64,000 nucleotides of DNA from Collinsella aerofaciens. GTDB taxonomy: Bacteria > Actinomycetota > Coriobacteriia > Coriobacteriales > Coriobacteriaceae. The notes beneath the pieces were generated by a model. That model searched no databases. It worked only from the letters and a program-made list of their open reading frames with translations, and was not told the DNA's origin. The DNA lies in NCBI RefSeq assembly GCF_015558785.1, contig NZ_JADMOP010000008.1, positions 28,090-92,089 of the forward strand, given 5' to 3'. Shown here one piece after another: positions 49,271 through 58,931 of this stretch. The first letter of the stretch is position 1. Every line of letters begins with the position of its first letter. A program made the translations under genes and the position numbers.

Positions 49271-51082
49271 ATGAATACTTCAATTGACATTTCCCACATC
49301 CGCAACTTCTCAATCGTTGCGCACATCGACCATGGCAAGTCCACGATCAGCGATCGCATCCTCGAGCTCACCCATACCGTCGACGAACGCGACATGGAGT
49401 CGCAGCTGCTCGACACCATGGATATCGAGCGCGAGCGCGGCATCACGATCAAGTCCAATGCCGTTCGCGTGTCCTATGACGCCGACGATGGCGAGACGTA
49501 TCAGTTCAATCTGATCGATACGCCGGGCCACGTGGACTTTACCTATGAGGTCTCGCGCTCGCTGGCAGCCTGTGAGGGCGCGGTGCTCGTTGTCGACGCC
49601 ACGCAGGGCGTCGAGGCGCAGACCGTCTCCAACGCGACGCTCGCCATGAACGCCAATCTGGACATTGTGCCGGCCATCAACAAGATCGACCTGCCCTCGG
49701 CCCATCCCGACGAGGTTAAGACCGAGATCGAGGATGACCTGGCGATCCCTGCCGATGATGCCGTGTGCGTCTCGGGCAAGACCGGCGAGGGCATCCACGA
49801 TCTGCTGGAGTCCATTGTCTTTTTGATCTCTCCGCCCAAGGGCGATGCGAACGCGCCGCTCAAGGCACTCATTCTGGATTCGTACTTCGACGAGTATCGT
49901 GGCGTCGTCGCCACGGTGCGCATCTTTGACGGCTCCATCAAAAAGGGCGATACCCTGCGCATGATGCAGGCAAAGGGCGACTTTTTGGTCGATGGCGTGG
50001 GCGTCAAGCGTCCCGCCGAGACCCCGGTCGACGCGCTCACGGTCGGCGAGGTCGGATACGTGGTCACGGGCCTGAAGGACCCCGAGGCCGTTCGCGTGGG
50101 CGATACCCTCACGTGGGCGTCGAATCCCTGCCCCGAGCCGCTTCCCGGCTACCGCGAGGCCAAGCCCATGGTCTATACGGGCCTGTTCCCGATCGATAAC
50201 AAGGACTACGAGAACCTGCGTGACGCGCTCGATAAGCTGCACGTCAACGACCCGTCGTTGGTGTGGGAGCCCGAGACCTCGGTGGCGCTCGGCTTTGGCT
50301 TCCGCGTGGGCTTCTTGGGCCTGCTGCATATGGAGGTCGTCAAGGAGCGCCTGGAGCGCGAGTTCAATCTTGACCTCATTGCCACGAGCCCCTCGGTGGA
50401 CTATCACGTCTACAAGACTGACGGCGAGATGATTGATGTCCGCAGCCCGCAGGATCTGCCCGAGGCTACGCGCATCGAGCGTATCGAGGAACCCTACCTC
50501 AAGGCCAAGATTATCTGCCCGCCCGAGTATACGGGTGCCGTCATGCAGCTCGCTATCGAGCACCGCGGCATTACTACCGACATGATTCATCTCACGAGCA
50601 AGTCGGTCGAGATGCGCTTTGATATGCCGCTCGCCGAGCTCATCTTGGACTTCTTTGACCAGCTCAAGAGCCGTACCAAGGGCTATGCCTCGCTCGACTA
50701 CGAGTTCAACGAGTATCGTCCCTCCGAGCTCGTCAAGCTCGATATCTTGCTTTCGGGCGACGAGGTGGACGCGCTGTCGTTTATCGTCCACAAGGACAAG
50801 GCCTACGGTCTTGCCCGCGGCCTATGCGACAAGCTCAAGGAGATTATTCCGCGTCAGCTGTTCGAGGTGCCCATCCAGGGTGCTATCGGCAACAAGATCA
50901 TTGCCCGCTCCACCGTCAAGGCGCGTCGCAAGGACGTGCTTGCTAAGTGCTACGGCGGCGATATTTCGCGTAAGCGTAAGCTGCTCGAGAAGCAGAAAGA
51001 GGGCAAGAAACGCATGAAGGCCATCGGCTCGGTCGAGGTCCCGCAGGAGGCCTTTATGGCGATCCTCAAGGTGGACGAGTAG
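49271..51082 (+). CDS. lepA: Elongation factor 4 (LepA)
   Basis: The protein has 603 residues, the normal length. The GTPase motifs are [36 protein letters not shown] and INKIDLPSA. Domains II, III, V-like and the LepA-specific C-terminal domain ([20 protein letters not shown]) follow. It acts on stalled ribosomes. ATG 49271 starts the family N-terminus; the upstream open frame overlaps the terminator. Confidence 0.97.
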   Translation: MNTSIDISHIRNFSIVAHIDHGKSTISDRILELTHTVDERDMESQLLDTMDIERERGITIKSNAVRVSYDADDGETYQFNLIDTPGHVDFTYEVSRSLAACEGAVLVVDATQGVEAQTVSNATLAMNANLDIVPAINKIDLPSAHPDEVKTEIEDDLAIPADDAVCVSGKTGEGIHDLLESIVFLISPPKGDANAPLKALILDSYFDEYRGVVATVRIFDGSIKKGDTLRMMQAKGDFLVDGVGVKRPAETPVDALTVGEVGYVVTGLKDPEAVRVGDTLTWASNPCPEPLPGYREAKPMVYTGLFPIDNKDYENLRDALDKLHVNDPSLVWEPETSVALGFGFRVGFLGLLHMEVVKERLEREFNLDLIATSPSVDYHVYKTDGEMIDVRSPQDLPEATRIERIEEPYLKAKIICPPEYTGAVMQLAIEHRGITTDMIHLTSKSVEMRFDMPLAELILDFFDQLKSRTKGYASLDYEFNEYRPSELVKLDILLSGDEVDALSFIVHKDKAYGLARGLCDKLKEIIPRQLFEVPIQGAIGNKIIARSTVKARRKDVLAKCYGGDISRKRKLLEKQKEGKKRMKAIGSVEVPQEAFMAILKVDE

Positions 51083-51086
51083 GTCT

Positions 51087-52130
51087 ATGGCGCTTTCTGA
51101 ATACAGCAAGCGGCTGCTGGGCGCCTATGCCGAGCAGCCGTTCCTTATGGCTCCCATGGCGGGCGTGACCGACCCTGCCTACCGCATCATGTGTCGTCGC
51201 CGCGGTGCCAACCTTGCCTACAGCGAGATGGTGAGCGTGGCGGGCCTTGCCTATGCCAGCAACAAGACCTGGCGCCTGGTGCTACCGGCCGACGAGGAGC
51301 AGCAGATTTGCGTGCAGCTCTTTGGCTCCAAGCCCGATCAGTTTGCGAGTGCCGTCGCCGCCGTCGAGGAGCGTGTGGGCGATCGCCTGTCGCTCATCGA
51401 TATCAACATGGCCTGTCCTGCCCGCAAGGTTGTCACCAAGGGCGAGGGCTCGGCGCTCATGCGCACGCCCGACCTGGCGGAGAAGATCGTCGAGGCCACG
51501 GTGGGTGCGGCGCACGTGCCCGTGACCGTAAAGATCCGCAAGGGCTTTTACGCCGAGGACCGTAATGCCGCGACGTTTGCCCAGATGCTCGAAGGTGCCG
51601 GTGCCGCCGCGGTGGCGGTGCATGGTCGTTGCGCCACGCAGCTCTACACGGGCCAGGCGGATTGGTCGGTCGTCGATGAGGTCGCAGATGCCGTCGAGAT
51701 TCCCGTGATCGGTTCGGGCGATGTGTTCTCGGCCGAGGACGCTGCTGAGCATCTGCAAGGCTCGGGTGCCAGCGCGGTGTTTATCGCGCGCGGCATCTAC
51801 GGCAATCCGTGGGTGTTCGGCGATGCTCGCGCCCTTGCGCTCGATGGCACGCCGGTGCCGGCGCGCAGTTCCGTCGAGCGCCTGGACGCCCTGCGTGAGC
51901 ACCTAACGCTGACGCATGAGCTCCTGCCGCTCATGTCGCGTGCCCGTACGTACGCAAGCTGGTACTTAAAAGGCATGCCCCATGCCGCCGCTTGGCGTGC
52001 CCATGTGGTGCGCTGTTCCACTTACGAGGAGTTTATGGCGCTGGTCGATGAGATCGAGCGCGATGTGGTGGCCTGCGAGGCTGCCCTTGCCGCCGGCGAA
52101 TCGGTGCCCCCTCATCCGCTGGAGGCTTAA
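51087..52130 (+). CDS. dusB: tRNA-dihydrouridine synthase
   Basis: The protein has 347 residues. It has the FMN barrel start MAPMAGVTDPAYRIM, the catalytic Cys in NMACPARKVVTKGEGSALM, and VAVHGRCATQLYTGQADW. It reduces U in the tRNA D-loop. ATG follows lepA by four bases. Dus type by eye is B-like. Confidence 0.93.
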   Translation: MALSEYSKRLLGAYAEQPFLMAPMAGVTDPAYRIMCRRRGANLAYSEMVSVAGLAYASNKTWRLVLPADEEQQICVQLFGSKPDQFASAVAAVEERVGDRLSLIDINMACPARKVVTKGEGSALMRTPDLAEKIVEATVGAAHVPVTVKIRKGFYAEDRNAATFAQMLEGAGAAAVAVHGRCATQLYTGQADWSVVDEVADAVEIPVIGSGDVFSAEDAAEHLQGSGASAVFIARGIYGNPWVFGDARALALDGTPVPARSSVERLDALREHLTLTHELLPLMSRARTYASWYLKGMPHAAAWRAHVVRCSTYEEFMALVDEIERDVVACEAALAAGESVPPHPLEA

Positions 52131-52132
52131 GG

Positions 52133-53365
52133 GTGGCCGTTACCGCACTGTACGTGCACGTGCCGTTTTGCGCCCAAAAGTGCCGGTACTGCGACTTTGA
52201 CTCGCGCAGTTTTGCTCCGTGCGACCTGAGCGCTGCGCTCGATGTCTATTTTGAGCAGTTGTACGCGCGCCTCGATGCTTTTGGCAAGGCTGGGGCCCTC
52301 GACCAGATCCGCACCGTCTATGTTGGCGGCGGTACGCCGTCGCTGGCGGGGGAGCGCCTGGTGGAGCTGGCGCGGCGTATTCGTGCGTGGTGCGCCCCCG
52401 TTGAGTTTACCTGCGAGGCCAATCCCGAGTCGCTGACCGCCGATCTTGCCACTGCACTTGTCAAGGTTGGTGTCACACGCGTCTCTTTGGGCGTGCAAAC
52501 GCTCGATAACACCGAACTTACTGCCATCGGCCGTATTCACGATGCCGATCGGGCGCTCGCTGCCATCTCGACGGTCAAGAACGCTGGGCTTGACGTGTCG
52601 TGCGACCTTATGTGCGGACTTCCCGGGCAGACCGCAGTGAGTTGGAAGCGCACGCTCGATGGCGTGCTGGCGGCGGCTCCGCATCATGTGTCGGTCTACC
52701 CGCTCACGCTTGAGGAGGGGACGCCCCTTTATCGCATGGCGTGCCGCGACGAGTCGCTCGAGCCTGATGAGGATTTTCAGGCCGCATGCATGGACGTGGC
52801 ACGCGAGCTCCTGGGTGCCGCCGGCTATCACCCGTATGAGGTGGCGAGCTACGCGCTCGACGGCTATGAGTGCGCCCATAACATTGCCTACTGGACCGGA
52901 CGGGGCTACCTGGGCCTGGGTCGTTCTGCCGCGGGCATGCTCGACGCCGAGGATTTCGACCGTCTTGCGGGTTTGTTCCCCGGCGTGTCTTCTCGAGGCG
53001 ATGCGTACCGCGTGCGTCTGGTGCAACGTGACGATGACGCGACGGCGTTCGAGGCCGAATATCTCTCGCAGCGCGAGGCCGCGGCCGAAGACCTGATGCT
53101 CGCTTGTCGCATGACGCGCGGTGTCGCGTCCGACCTGTTGGTTCGCGCGGTTCGTGTCATCCCAACAGGCGAGCTGGCAGCTGCCTGCGATCGCACGCTC
53201 GAATTGGGTCTTGCCACTTGGGTGCCCGAGACGCTCGGGGTCCATGAGGGACCCTTCACTTCGGCAGATGTCGTCGCGGGCCATGTTCGAGCTCGTCTGG
53301 CGCCGACACACCTGGGCTGGCTCGATGGAAATGTTCTGTTCGAGCTGTTTTGGGATCTAGCTTAG
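52133..53365 (+). CDS. hemW: Radical SAM heme chaperone HemW-like protein
   Basis: The protein has 410 residues. The radical SAM cluster motif is HVPFCAQKCRYCDFDS (CxxxCxxC plus the extra Cys), followed by VYVGGGTPSLAG and SLGVQTLDN. HemW proteins deliver heme and are not coproporphyrinogen oxidases, though they resemble HemN. GTG lies two bases after dusB. lepA-(dus)-hemW-dnaJ is a recognisable order, but hrcA, grpE and dnaK are not here. Confidence 0.92.
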   Translation: MAVTALYVHVPFCAQKCRYCDFDSRSFAPCDLSAALDVYFEQLYARLDAFGKAGALDQIRTVYVGGGTPSLAGERLVELARRIRAWCAPVEFTCEANPESLTADLATALVKVGVTRVSLGVQTLDNTELTAIGRIHDADRALAAISTVKNAGLDVSCDLMCGLPGQTAVSWKRTLDGVLAAAPHHVSVYPLTLEEGTPLYRMACRDESLEPDEDFQAACMDVARELLGAAGYHPYEVASYALDGYECAHNIAYWTGRGYLGLGRSAAGMLDAEDFDRLAGLFPGVSSRGDAYRVRLVQRDDDATAFEAEYLSQREAAAEDLMLACRMTRGVASDLLVRAVRVIPTGELAAACDRTLELGLATWVPETLGVHEGPFTSADVVAGHVRARLAPTHLGWLDGNVLFELFWDLA

Positions 53366-53423
53366 GCCGCTCGGGTAGAATTACCGGAATATATACGCTG
53401 CTGTGAGCAGGAGGTTGCCGCGC

Positions 53424-54527
53424 ATGGCGACGATGAACGAAAAAGATTACTACGAGATTCTGGGCGTCTCCAAGGACGCCACCTCGCGTGATATTCAAAA
53501 GGCCTTTCAGCAAAAGGCCCGCAAGCTCCATCCGGACGTCAACAAAGAGCCGGATGCCGAGGAAAAGTTTAAAGAGGTTTCCGAGGCCTACGCCGTGCTT
53601 TCGGATGAGCAAAAACGTGCGCGCTACGACGCCATGCGTTCGGGCAATCCCTTTGCCGGTGCTCCTACGGCTTCGCCCTATGGTGGCGGCTACGCCGGCA
53701 GCACGGGTTATGGCAATCCTTTTGAGGGCGGCTTTCCCTTTGGTGGCGCCTGGGGCCAGCAGCGTCGTGGGCAGGCTGCCTATAATCCCGAGAACGGTGC
53801 CAACGTGGTCGTCGATATCAAACTCGACGCCAAGGAGGCCAAGGGCGGTGCCCGCAAGACCGTCCGCTACACGCGCTTCGATACCTGTAACAACTGCGGC
53901 GGTTCGGGCTCCGTTTCGTCTGAGCATGCCCATACCTGCCCGAGCTGCGGTGGCCGCGGCCACATCGACGTCGACCTGTCCTTCCTGTTTGGTGCGGGTA
54001 CGTTCCAGTCGGTCTGCCCCGAGTGCGGCGGTTCCGGTAAGGTCGTGGCCGACCCCTGCCCTGATTGCGGCGGCAGCGGTCGTACTCGCGTAACCTCCGA
54101 GCAGACGATTGAGTTTCCTGCCGGCACGCACGATGGCGACGAGGTCCGCATTGGCGGCATGGGTCATGCTGGCACCAACGGTGCCGCGGGCGGCGATCTG
54201 GTCGGCCGCGCCCATGTTGAGGCCGAGCGCTTGGAAGGCAAAGCTCGTACCGGTTTTTACCTGATGGGCATCGTGGCGCCGTTTTTGGTACTCTCGGCCA
54301 TCTCGGGCGTGTTCTCGGCCTTTGCCATGATGTGCTTTATTCCGTTTGCCATGGGCCTGTTCATGGTGCTTTCGGACGGCGTGCTTCATCGCAGCCTGCT
54401 GTGGTGGAAGCGCGGCGCGATGCAGTTTGCCAACGGTTTTGCCAACGGCTTCATGTTCGCGCTCGTGTCGGTTTGGTTCGCGAGCTGTTCGCAACGGGCC
54501 ATGCTTTCGCCGTACCAAATGCAATAA
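53424..54527 (+). CDS. DnaJ-family co-chaperone with a C-terminal membrane domain
   Basis: The protein has 367 residues. The J domain is at about 7-70, with HPD at 36-38; a Gly/Phe/Tyr-rich linker at about 73-120; and four CxxCxGxG zinc repeats at about 155-218. The first C-terminal substrate-binding strand region runs to about 265. Where canonical DnaJ continues with its second barrel and dimerisation helix, this protein instead has hydrophobic stretches at about 278-317 and 338-355, separated by [15 protein letters not shown]. It should recruit DnaK to the membrane; that is inference. ATG 53424 with AGGAGG upstream. TAGAAT near 53376 may be its -10. Confidence 0.88.
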   Translation: MATMNEKDYYEILGVSKDATSRDIQKAFQQKARKLHPDVNKEPDAEEKFKEVSEAYAVLSDEQKRARYDAMRSGNPFAGAPTASPYGGGYAGSTGYGNPFEGGFPFGGAWGQQRRGQAAYNPENGANVVVDIKLDAKEAKGGARKTVRYTRFDTCNNCGGSGSVSSEHAHTCPSCGGRGHIDVDLSFLFGAGTFQSVCPECGGSGKVVADPCPDCGGSGRTRVTSEQTIEFPAGTHDGDEVRIGGMGHAGTNGAAGGDLVGRAHVEAERLEGKARTGFYLMGIVAPFLVLSAISGVFSAFAMMCFIPFAMGLFMVLSDGVLHRSLLWWKRGAMQFANGFANGFMFALVSVWFASCSQRAMLSPYQMQ

Positions 54528-54541
54528 CATCAAACCCTCTG

Positions 54542-54569
54542 TTTGCGGTCGGCCCTGCTTGGGTATAGG
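54542..54569 (+). promoter_or_regulatory. Putative promoter of the canonical dnaJ
   Basis: TTTGCG (54542-54547) and TATAGG (54564-54569) are separated by 16 bases, 40 bases before the dnaJ GTG. No CIRCE or HAIR heat-shock operator was seen. Confidence 0.4.
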
Positions 54570-54608
54570 ACGCACTGTGACAATAATGAAAGTCGGAAGG
54601 ATTCGGTC

Positions 54609-55757
54609 GTGTCGGAAAATAGGGATTACTACGAGGTGCTTGGCGTCGACAGGGATGCCGACGCGCGGACGATTAAGCGTGCGTTTCTAAAGAAGGCCCG
54701 TACCGTACATCCGGATGTTTCGGACGACCCCGAGGCCGAGGCCAAGTTCAAGGAGCTCAACGAGGCCTATTCCGTTCTTTCCGATGAGCAGAAGCGTGCT
54801 AACTACGACCGTTACGGCACTGCCGACGGCCCTGGTGGTTCGGGCTACGTCGATATCAACGATATCTTTGGTGGCATGGGCATGGACGACTTGTTCTCGT
54901 CGTTCTTTGGCGGCGGTGCCGGCGGTGGCGCCCGCAGCCGTCGTGAGCGTCGTCGCGGACGTGATATGGCCATCTCGCTTTCGGTGACGCTCGAGGAGGC
55001 GGCGCTCGGCTGCAAAAAGACGATCAGCTATGACCGCCTTGCTCCTTGCGAGGACTGCAACGGCACCGGTAGGGCAGAGGGCGCACAGGAAAAGCAGTGC
55101 GGCCGATGCCACGGTACGGGCTATGTCACGACGGTTCAGCGATCGTTTTTGGGCCAGGTTCAGTCCTCTTCGCCTTGCCCCGACTGCCATGGCGAGGGCA
55201 CGGTCATCGACCATCCCTGCGAGACCTGCGACGGTCAGGGCCGCACGCCTTCGCATGAAAAGATCGACATCGATATTCCTGCCGGCGTTTCGACCGGTCG
55301 CCAGCTGCGTGTGAACGGCTTTGGCGAGGCCGGTCTTCGCGGCGAGCCTTCGGGCGACCTGATTGTCAACGTGCGCGTTGCCGACCATGAGCGCTTTAAG
55401 CGCAACGGGGACGACCTGTACCTGGTGAGCGATATCTCGATTGCGCAGGCTGCGCTCGGCTGCGAGATCGAGGTTGAGGGCATTATGCCCGACGAGGTCG
55501 TTAAGGTGACGGTTCCCGCCGGCGCCCAGTACGGCGACACCGTGAGCGTCAATAATTATGGCATGCCGCGCATTGGCGGTGGCGGTTCGCGTGGCCGCCT
55601 GATCGTGCAACTGCGCGTGGTCGTTCCCACCAATCTTTCCAATAAGCAGCGCGAGCTGCTCCGTGCTTTTGCCGATGAGATGGGCGATGACGTCGCTTCC
55701 GGTAAGAAGTCGGTGACCGACCGTATCAAGAGTGCCCTCGACGATATCCTCGATTAA
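54609..55757 (+). CDS. dnaJ: Chaperone DnaJ, canonical type
   Basis: The protein has 382 residues. It has the J domain (YYEVLGVDRDAD, HPD in ARTVHPDVSDD), a Gly-rich linker with DIFGGMGMDDLFSSFFGGG, four zinc repeats (CEDCNGTG, CGRCHGTG, CPDCHGEG, CETCDGQG), and both C-terminal substrate-binding barrels with GDLIVNVRVADHERFKRNGD. GTG with GGAAGG upstream. Unlike its neighbour it has no hydrophobic segment. Confidence 0.96.
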   Translation: MSENRDYYEVLGVDRDADARTIKRAFLKKARTVHPDVSDDPEAEAKFKELNEAYSVLSDEQKRANYDRYGTADGPGGSGYVDINDIFGGMGMDDLFSSFFGGGAGGGARSRRERRRGRDMAISLSVTLEEAALGCKKTISYDRLAPCEDCNGTGRAEGAQEKQCGRCHGTGYVTTVQRSFLGQVQSSSPCPDCHGEGTVIDHPCETCDGQGRTPSHEKIDIDIPAGVSTGRQLRVNGFGEAGLRGEPSGDLIVNVRVADHERFKRNGDDLYLVSDISIAQAALGCEIEVEGIMPDEVVKVTVPAGAQYGDTVSVNNYGMPRIGGGGSRGRLIVQLRVVVPTNLSNKQRELLRAFADEMGDDVASGKKSVTDRIKSALDDILD

Positions 55758-55766
55758 GGAGCCCGC

Positions 55767-57059
55767 GTGCTCGCACCCCATATTTCCGTCGTCAACCTCG
55801 GCTGCCGTGTCAACCGGGTAGAGTCTGACCGTATCACTGCCGATCTTATGCGCCTGGGCTTTGCTATTGTGGAGCCCCAGGATGCCGATCTGATCGTCAT
55901 TAACACCTGTGCCGTTACGGGCGAGGCCGAGGCCAAGACCCGTAAGGCCGTTCGTCATGCGCTGGCCCATCCAAACGAGCCCTATGTGCTTGTGACCGGT
56001 TGCGTGGTCAATTTACATCCCGAGGAGTTGCTGGAGCTCTCCGATCGCGTGATCGCCGAGCCGTCCAAGATTGACGTCGCCGAGCGCGTCTGCGAGGTGC
56101 TGGGTGTCGAATCAGATAGCGTTCCCGCCTGCAGCGATGGCGAGGTGGTCGATGCGCTCGGTCGCTCTCGCTTGGGCGTGAAGATTCAGGACGGCTGCAA
56201 CCATCGCTGCACCTATTGCATTGTGTGGAAGGCACGCGGCCCCGAGCGCTCCGTGCCCGTCGAGTCCGTGCTCGAGCAAGTTCGCGAGGCCCAGGAGGCC
56301 GGCGTGCCCGAGGTGGTGCTGACCGGTGTGAACCTGGGTGCCTACGATGGCAAGAGCGCGACCGACGAGCATGTCGAAATCGATGAGCTGCTCGAGGCCA
56401 TCATGGAGCGCACGTCTATTCCGCATGTGCGCATTTCCTCGGTCGAGCCCATGGATATCTCCGAGCGCCTGCTTAAGGTTATGGCGCGCTACCCGCAGCG
56501 TATCGCCCCGTTTTTGCACCTGCCCGTGCAGTCCGGCTGCACGGCGACCCTGCATCGCATGGGCCGTCCCTATAGCGCCGAGGCCTTTGAGGACACGGTG
56601 CGTATGATTCGCGCCAACTTGCCCCAGGCGTCCCTTTCGTGCGATGTCATCGTCGGTTTTCCTGGTGAGACGGACGAGGAGTTCGAGGAGTCGCTGGCGC
56701 TGTGCCGCCGTGTGGGTTTCTCGCGTATGCACGTGTTCCGCTACAGCAAGCGTCCCGGTACCCTTGCTGCCGACATGCCCGACCAGGTTCCGCCCGAGGT
56801 TATGGCCGAGCGCAGCCGCCGTATGCGGGCCGCTGCACAGGAGCTCGCTATTGCCGACGCTCGCCGTCGCTTGGGCACGGTCGAGCGTGCCGTGCTCGAG
56901 TATGGCGACAACCTGACGCTCGGCTCGTTCCATCATGCCCGTCTTGACGATACCTGTGGACTTACAGCCCCGTGCCTGCTCGATGTTGCTATCATCGGAG
57001 TCGATGATTCCGGCTTGGTCCATGCACGCAGGGAGGTTCATGGAAGCCTCGAAGATTAG
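55767..57059 (+). CDS. mtaB: Methylthiotransferase of the MtaB (YqeV) type
   Basis: The protein has 430 residues. The N-terminal UPF0004 domain shows VVNLGCRVNRVESD, NTCAVTGEAEAK and VTGCVV with three cysteines. The radical SAM domain has DGCNHRCTYCIVWKARGPER. A short TRAM-like C-terminus follows. It makes ms2t6A37 in tRNA. GTG starts nine bases after dnaJ. The end overlaps phoH by 20 bases. Confidence 0.92.
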   Translation: MLAPHISVVNLGCRVNRVESDRITADLMRLGFAIVEPQDADLIVINTCAVTGEAEAKTRKAVRHALAHPNEPYVLVTGCVVNLHPEELLELSDRVIAEPSKIDVAERVCEVLGVESDSVPACSDGEVVDALGRSRLGVKIQDGCNHRCTYCIVWKARGPERSVPVESVLEQVREAQEAGVPEVVLTGVNLGAYDGKSATDEHVEIDELLEAIMERTSIPHVRISSVEPMDISERLLKVMARYPQRIAPFLHLPVQSGCTATLHRMGRPYSAEAFEDTVRMIRANLPQASLSCDVIVGFPGETDEEFEESLALCRRVGFSRMHVFRYSKRPGTLAADMPDQVPPEVMAERSRRMRAAAQELAIADARRRLGTVERAVLEYGDNLTLGSFHHARLDDTCGLTAPCLLDVAIIGVDDSGLVHARREVHGSLED

Positions 57060-58011
57060 ACTTACCGTTCCCGAGGGAATTGATCCCTTGCGCGTTTTGG
57101 GCGCCGGCGACGGCGTCCTTCGTGCGCTCGAGAGCTTGGTTCGCGCTCATGTGGTCGCCCGTGGTGATAGCATCTCCGTGAGCGGCGACCCGGACGAGGT
57201 CGAACTCGTGGCGCGCTTTTTCGAGCACGCTTTTCGCGAGGCGGCCGCCGGGCGCACGCTGTCTGCCGACGATGTCTCTCGCTGCCTGGCTGTCTTGCGC
57301 GACGGTGAGCACGAGGCTACGTCGCTTCGCGATGACGTGCTGCTTTCGTATCGCGGCCGCGTCATTCGTCCCAAGACGCTCGGGCAAAAGCGCTATGTGG
57401 ATGCCATCCGCTCGCATACCATCACGTTTGGCTTGGGTCCTGCCGGTACCGGTAAGACCTATCTGGCTATGGCGCTCGCCGTTGCCGCGCTCAAGCGTCA
57501 CGAGGTGGGCCGTCTGATCTTGACGCGTCCGGTTGTCGAGGCGGGGGAGAATCTGGGCTTTTTGCCCGGCACCCTCGAGGAAAAGATCGATCCCTACATG
57601 CGTCCGCTTTACGACGCCCTTTTTGACATGATGGATCGCGAGCGCACCGATGAGCTTATGGAGCGCGGCGTGATCGAGATCGCCCCGCTTGCCTACATGC
57701 GCGGACGCACGCTGAGTGATGCCTTCGTGGTGCTCGACGAGGCGCAAAATACCACGCCCGAGCAGATGAAGATGTTCCTGACACGCCTTGGGTTCAACTC
57801 CAAGTTTGTGATTACCGGCGACCTGAGCCAGCGTGACCTGGTGGGTCGTCGTGGTGGCTTGGCGGATGTCGAGAAGATTTTGGGCCGTGTCGATGATGTC
57901 GCATTTTCGCACCTCGAGCGTGCCGACGTGGTGCGCCATGCCTTGGTGGGACGTATCGTCGAGGCATACGATACTTATGATGATGTGCGCGAGAAGCGCG
58001 TACGTGACTGA
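57040..58011 (+). CDS. phoH: PhoH-family ATPase
   Basis: The protein has 323 residues. The Walker A motif is GLGPAGTGKTYLAMA (P-loop about 133-140) and Walker B is AFVVLDEAQNTTPEQMKMFL; ITGDLSQRDL is the sensor region. The N-terminal 100 residues resemble a KH-like domain. It is a putative RNA-related ATPase or helicase that partners with YbeY, encoded next. ATG 57040 is chosen because GGGAGG lies just upstream. Confidence 0.94.
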   Translation: MEASKIRLTVPEGIDPLRVLGAGDGVLRALESLVRAHVVARGDSISVSGDPDEVELVARFFEHAFREAAAGRTLSADDVSRCLAVLRDGEHEATSLRDDVLLSYRGRVIRPKTLGQKRYVDAIRSHTITFGLGPAGTGKTYLAMALAVAALKRHEVGRLILTRPVVEAGENLGFLPGTLEEKIDPYMRPLYDALFDMMDRERTDELMERGVIEIAPLAYMRGRTLSDAFVVLDEAQNTTPEQMKMFLTRLGFNSKFVITGDLSQRDLVGRRGGLADVEKILGRVDDVAFSHLERADVVRHALVGRIVEAYDTYDDVREKRVRD

Positions 58012-58022
58012 AAGGAGTCCCG

Positions 58023-58532
58023 TTGAGTGTATTGATCAGCAACGATGCCGAGCTCGATACGCTGCTCGACGCGCAGGAGGTGGAGCACATCTGCGAGGTT
58101 GTGCTTGCCGCCGAGGGCGTTGAGCGTGAAGTCGAGATTTCCCTTTCGTATGTCGACGAGGACGAGATGCACGAGCTCAACCACGAGTGGCGCGGTATCG
58201 ACCGTACCACCGATGTGCTCTCGTTTGAGTGCGACTCTGCCTTTGACGAGGACGTTCCCGCCGACGAGACGATCGAGCTCGGCGATATTATCTTGGCGCC
58301 GCAGGTTATCGCTCGCCAAGCTCCCGGTTTTGGTAACAGTCCCGCCGACGAGTGCCGGCTGATGCTTGTGCACGGTATGCTGCACCTGCTGGGCTATGAC
58401 CACATCGCGGATGACGAGGCCGAGGTCATGGAGGCCCGTGAGGATGCCATCCTGCGCGATCTCGCGCTCGAGCGCGGCGAGGACCCCAAGTTGGTCCACG
58501 TCGGTCCTATCACCAACCATGCCCACGATTAG
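58023..58532 (+). CDS. ybeY: Endoribonuclease YbeY
   Basis: The protein has 169 residues. The zinc triad is in HGMLHLLGYDH, preceded by TDVLSFECD and LGDIILAP. YbeY matures 16S rRNA and acts in ribosome quality control. TTG start; GAAAGGAG upstream. The C-terminus is about 15 residues longer than the core. Confidence 0.94.
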   Translation: MSVLISNDAELDTLLDAQEVEHICEVVLAAEGVEREVEISLSYVDEDEMHELNHEWRGIDRTTDVLSFECDSAFDEDVPADETIELGDIILAPQVIARQAPGFGNSPADECRLMLVHGMLHLLGYDHIADDEAEVMEAREDAILRDLALERGEDPKLVHVGPITNHAHD

Positions 58533-58541
58533 GAGCCGTCT

Positions 58542-58919
58542 ATGATTCCCGGATCGAACAAGGACCATCCGTCCTTTTTAAAGTCGTTCTCCTACGCCAT
58601 GGAGGGCTTTGTCACCGCTGTTAAAACCGAGCGTAACATCAAGGTCATGCTCGTGGCGGGCGTCTGTACCGTCATTGCCGGCTGCATTGTCGGCCTCGAC
58701 ATTGCCGAGTGGGCCACGGTTATCATCTGCTGTGGCCTGGTGATTCACGGCGAGCTGTGCAACACCGCTATGGAGGCTATCGTCGACCTAGCGACCCAGG
58801 AACTTCATCCGCTGGCGAAGCGCGCCAAGGATATCGCCGCCGCTTCCGTGTACGTTCTTTCCATCACCGCCGCGATTGTGGGCCTGCTGGTCTTTGCTCA
58901 CGCGCTTGGCTTTATTTAG
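58542..58919 (+). CDS. dgkA: Diacylglycerol/undecaprenol kinase family protein
   Basis: The protein has 125 residues with three membrane helices. Catalytic motifs are AVKTERNIKVML and GELCNTAMEAIVDLA, then AKDIAAASVYVLS. The Gram-positive enzymes phosphorylate undecaprenol, recycling the lipid carrier. The order phoH-ybeY-dgkA-era is highly conserved. ATG with AGGAG upstream. Confidence 0.93.
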   Translation: MIPGSNKDHPSFLKSFSYAMEGFVTAVKTERNIKVMLVAGVCTVIAGCIVGLDIAEWATVIICCGLVIHGELCNTAMEAIVDLATQELHPLAKRAKDIAAASVYVLSITAAIVGLLVFAHALGFI

Positions 58920-58931
58920 AAAGGGATTCCC

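Noticed and set aside
53366..53423. CIRCE or HAIR heat-shock operator before the dnaJ genes
   Set aside because: No matching inverted repeat is present here or at 54528-54608; only candidate -10 boxes were seen.
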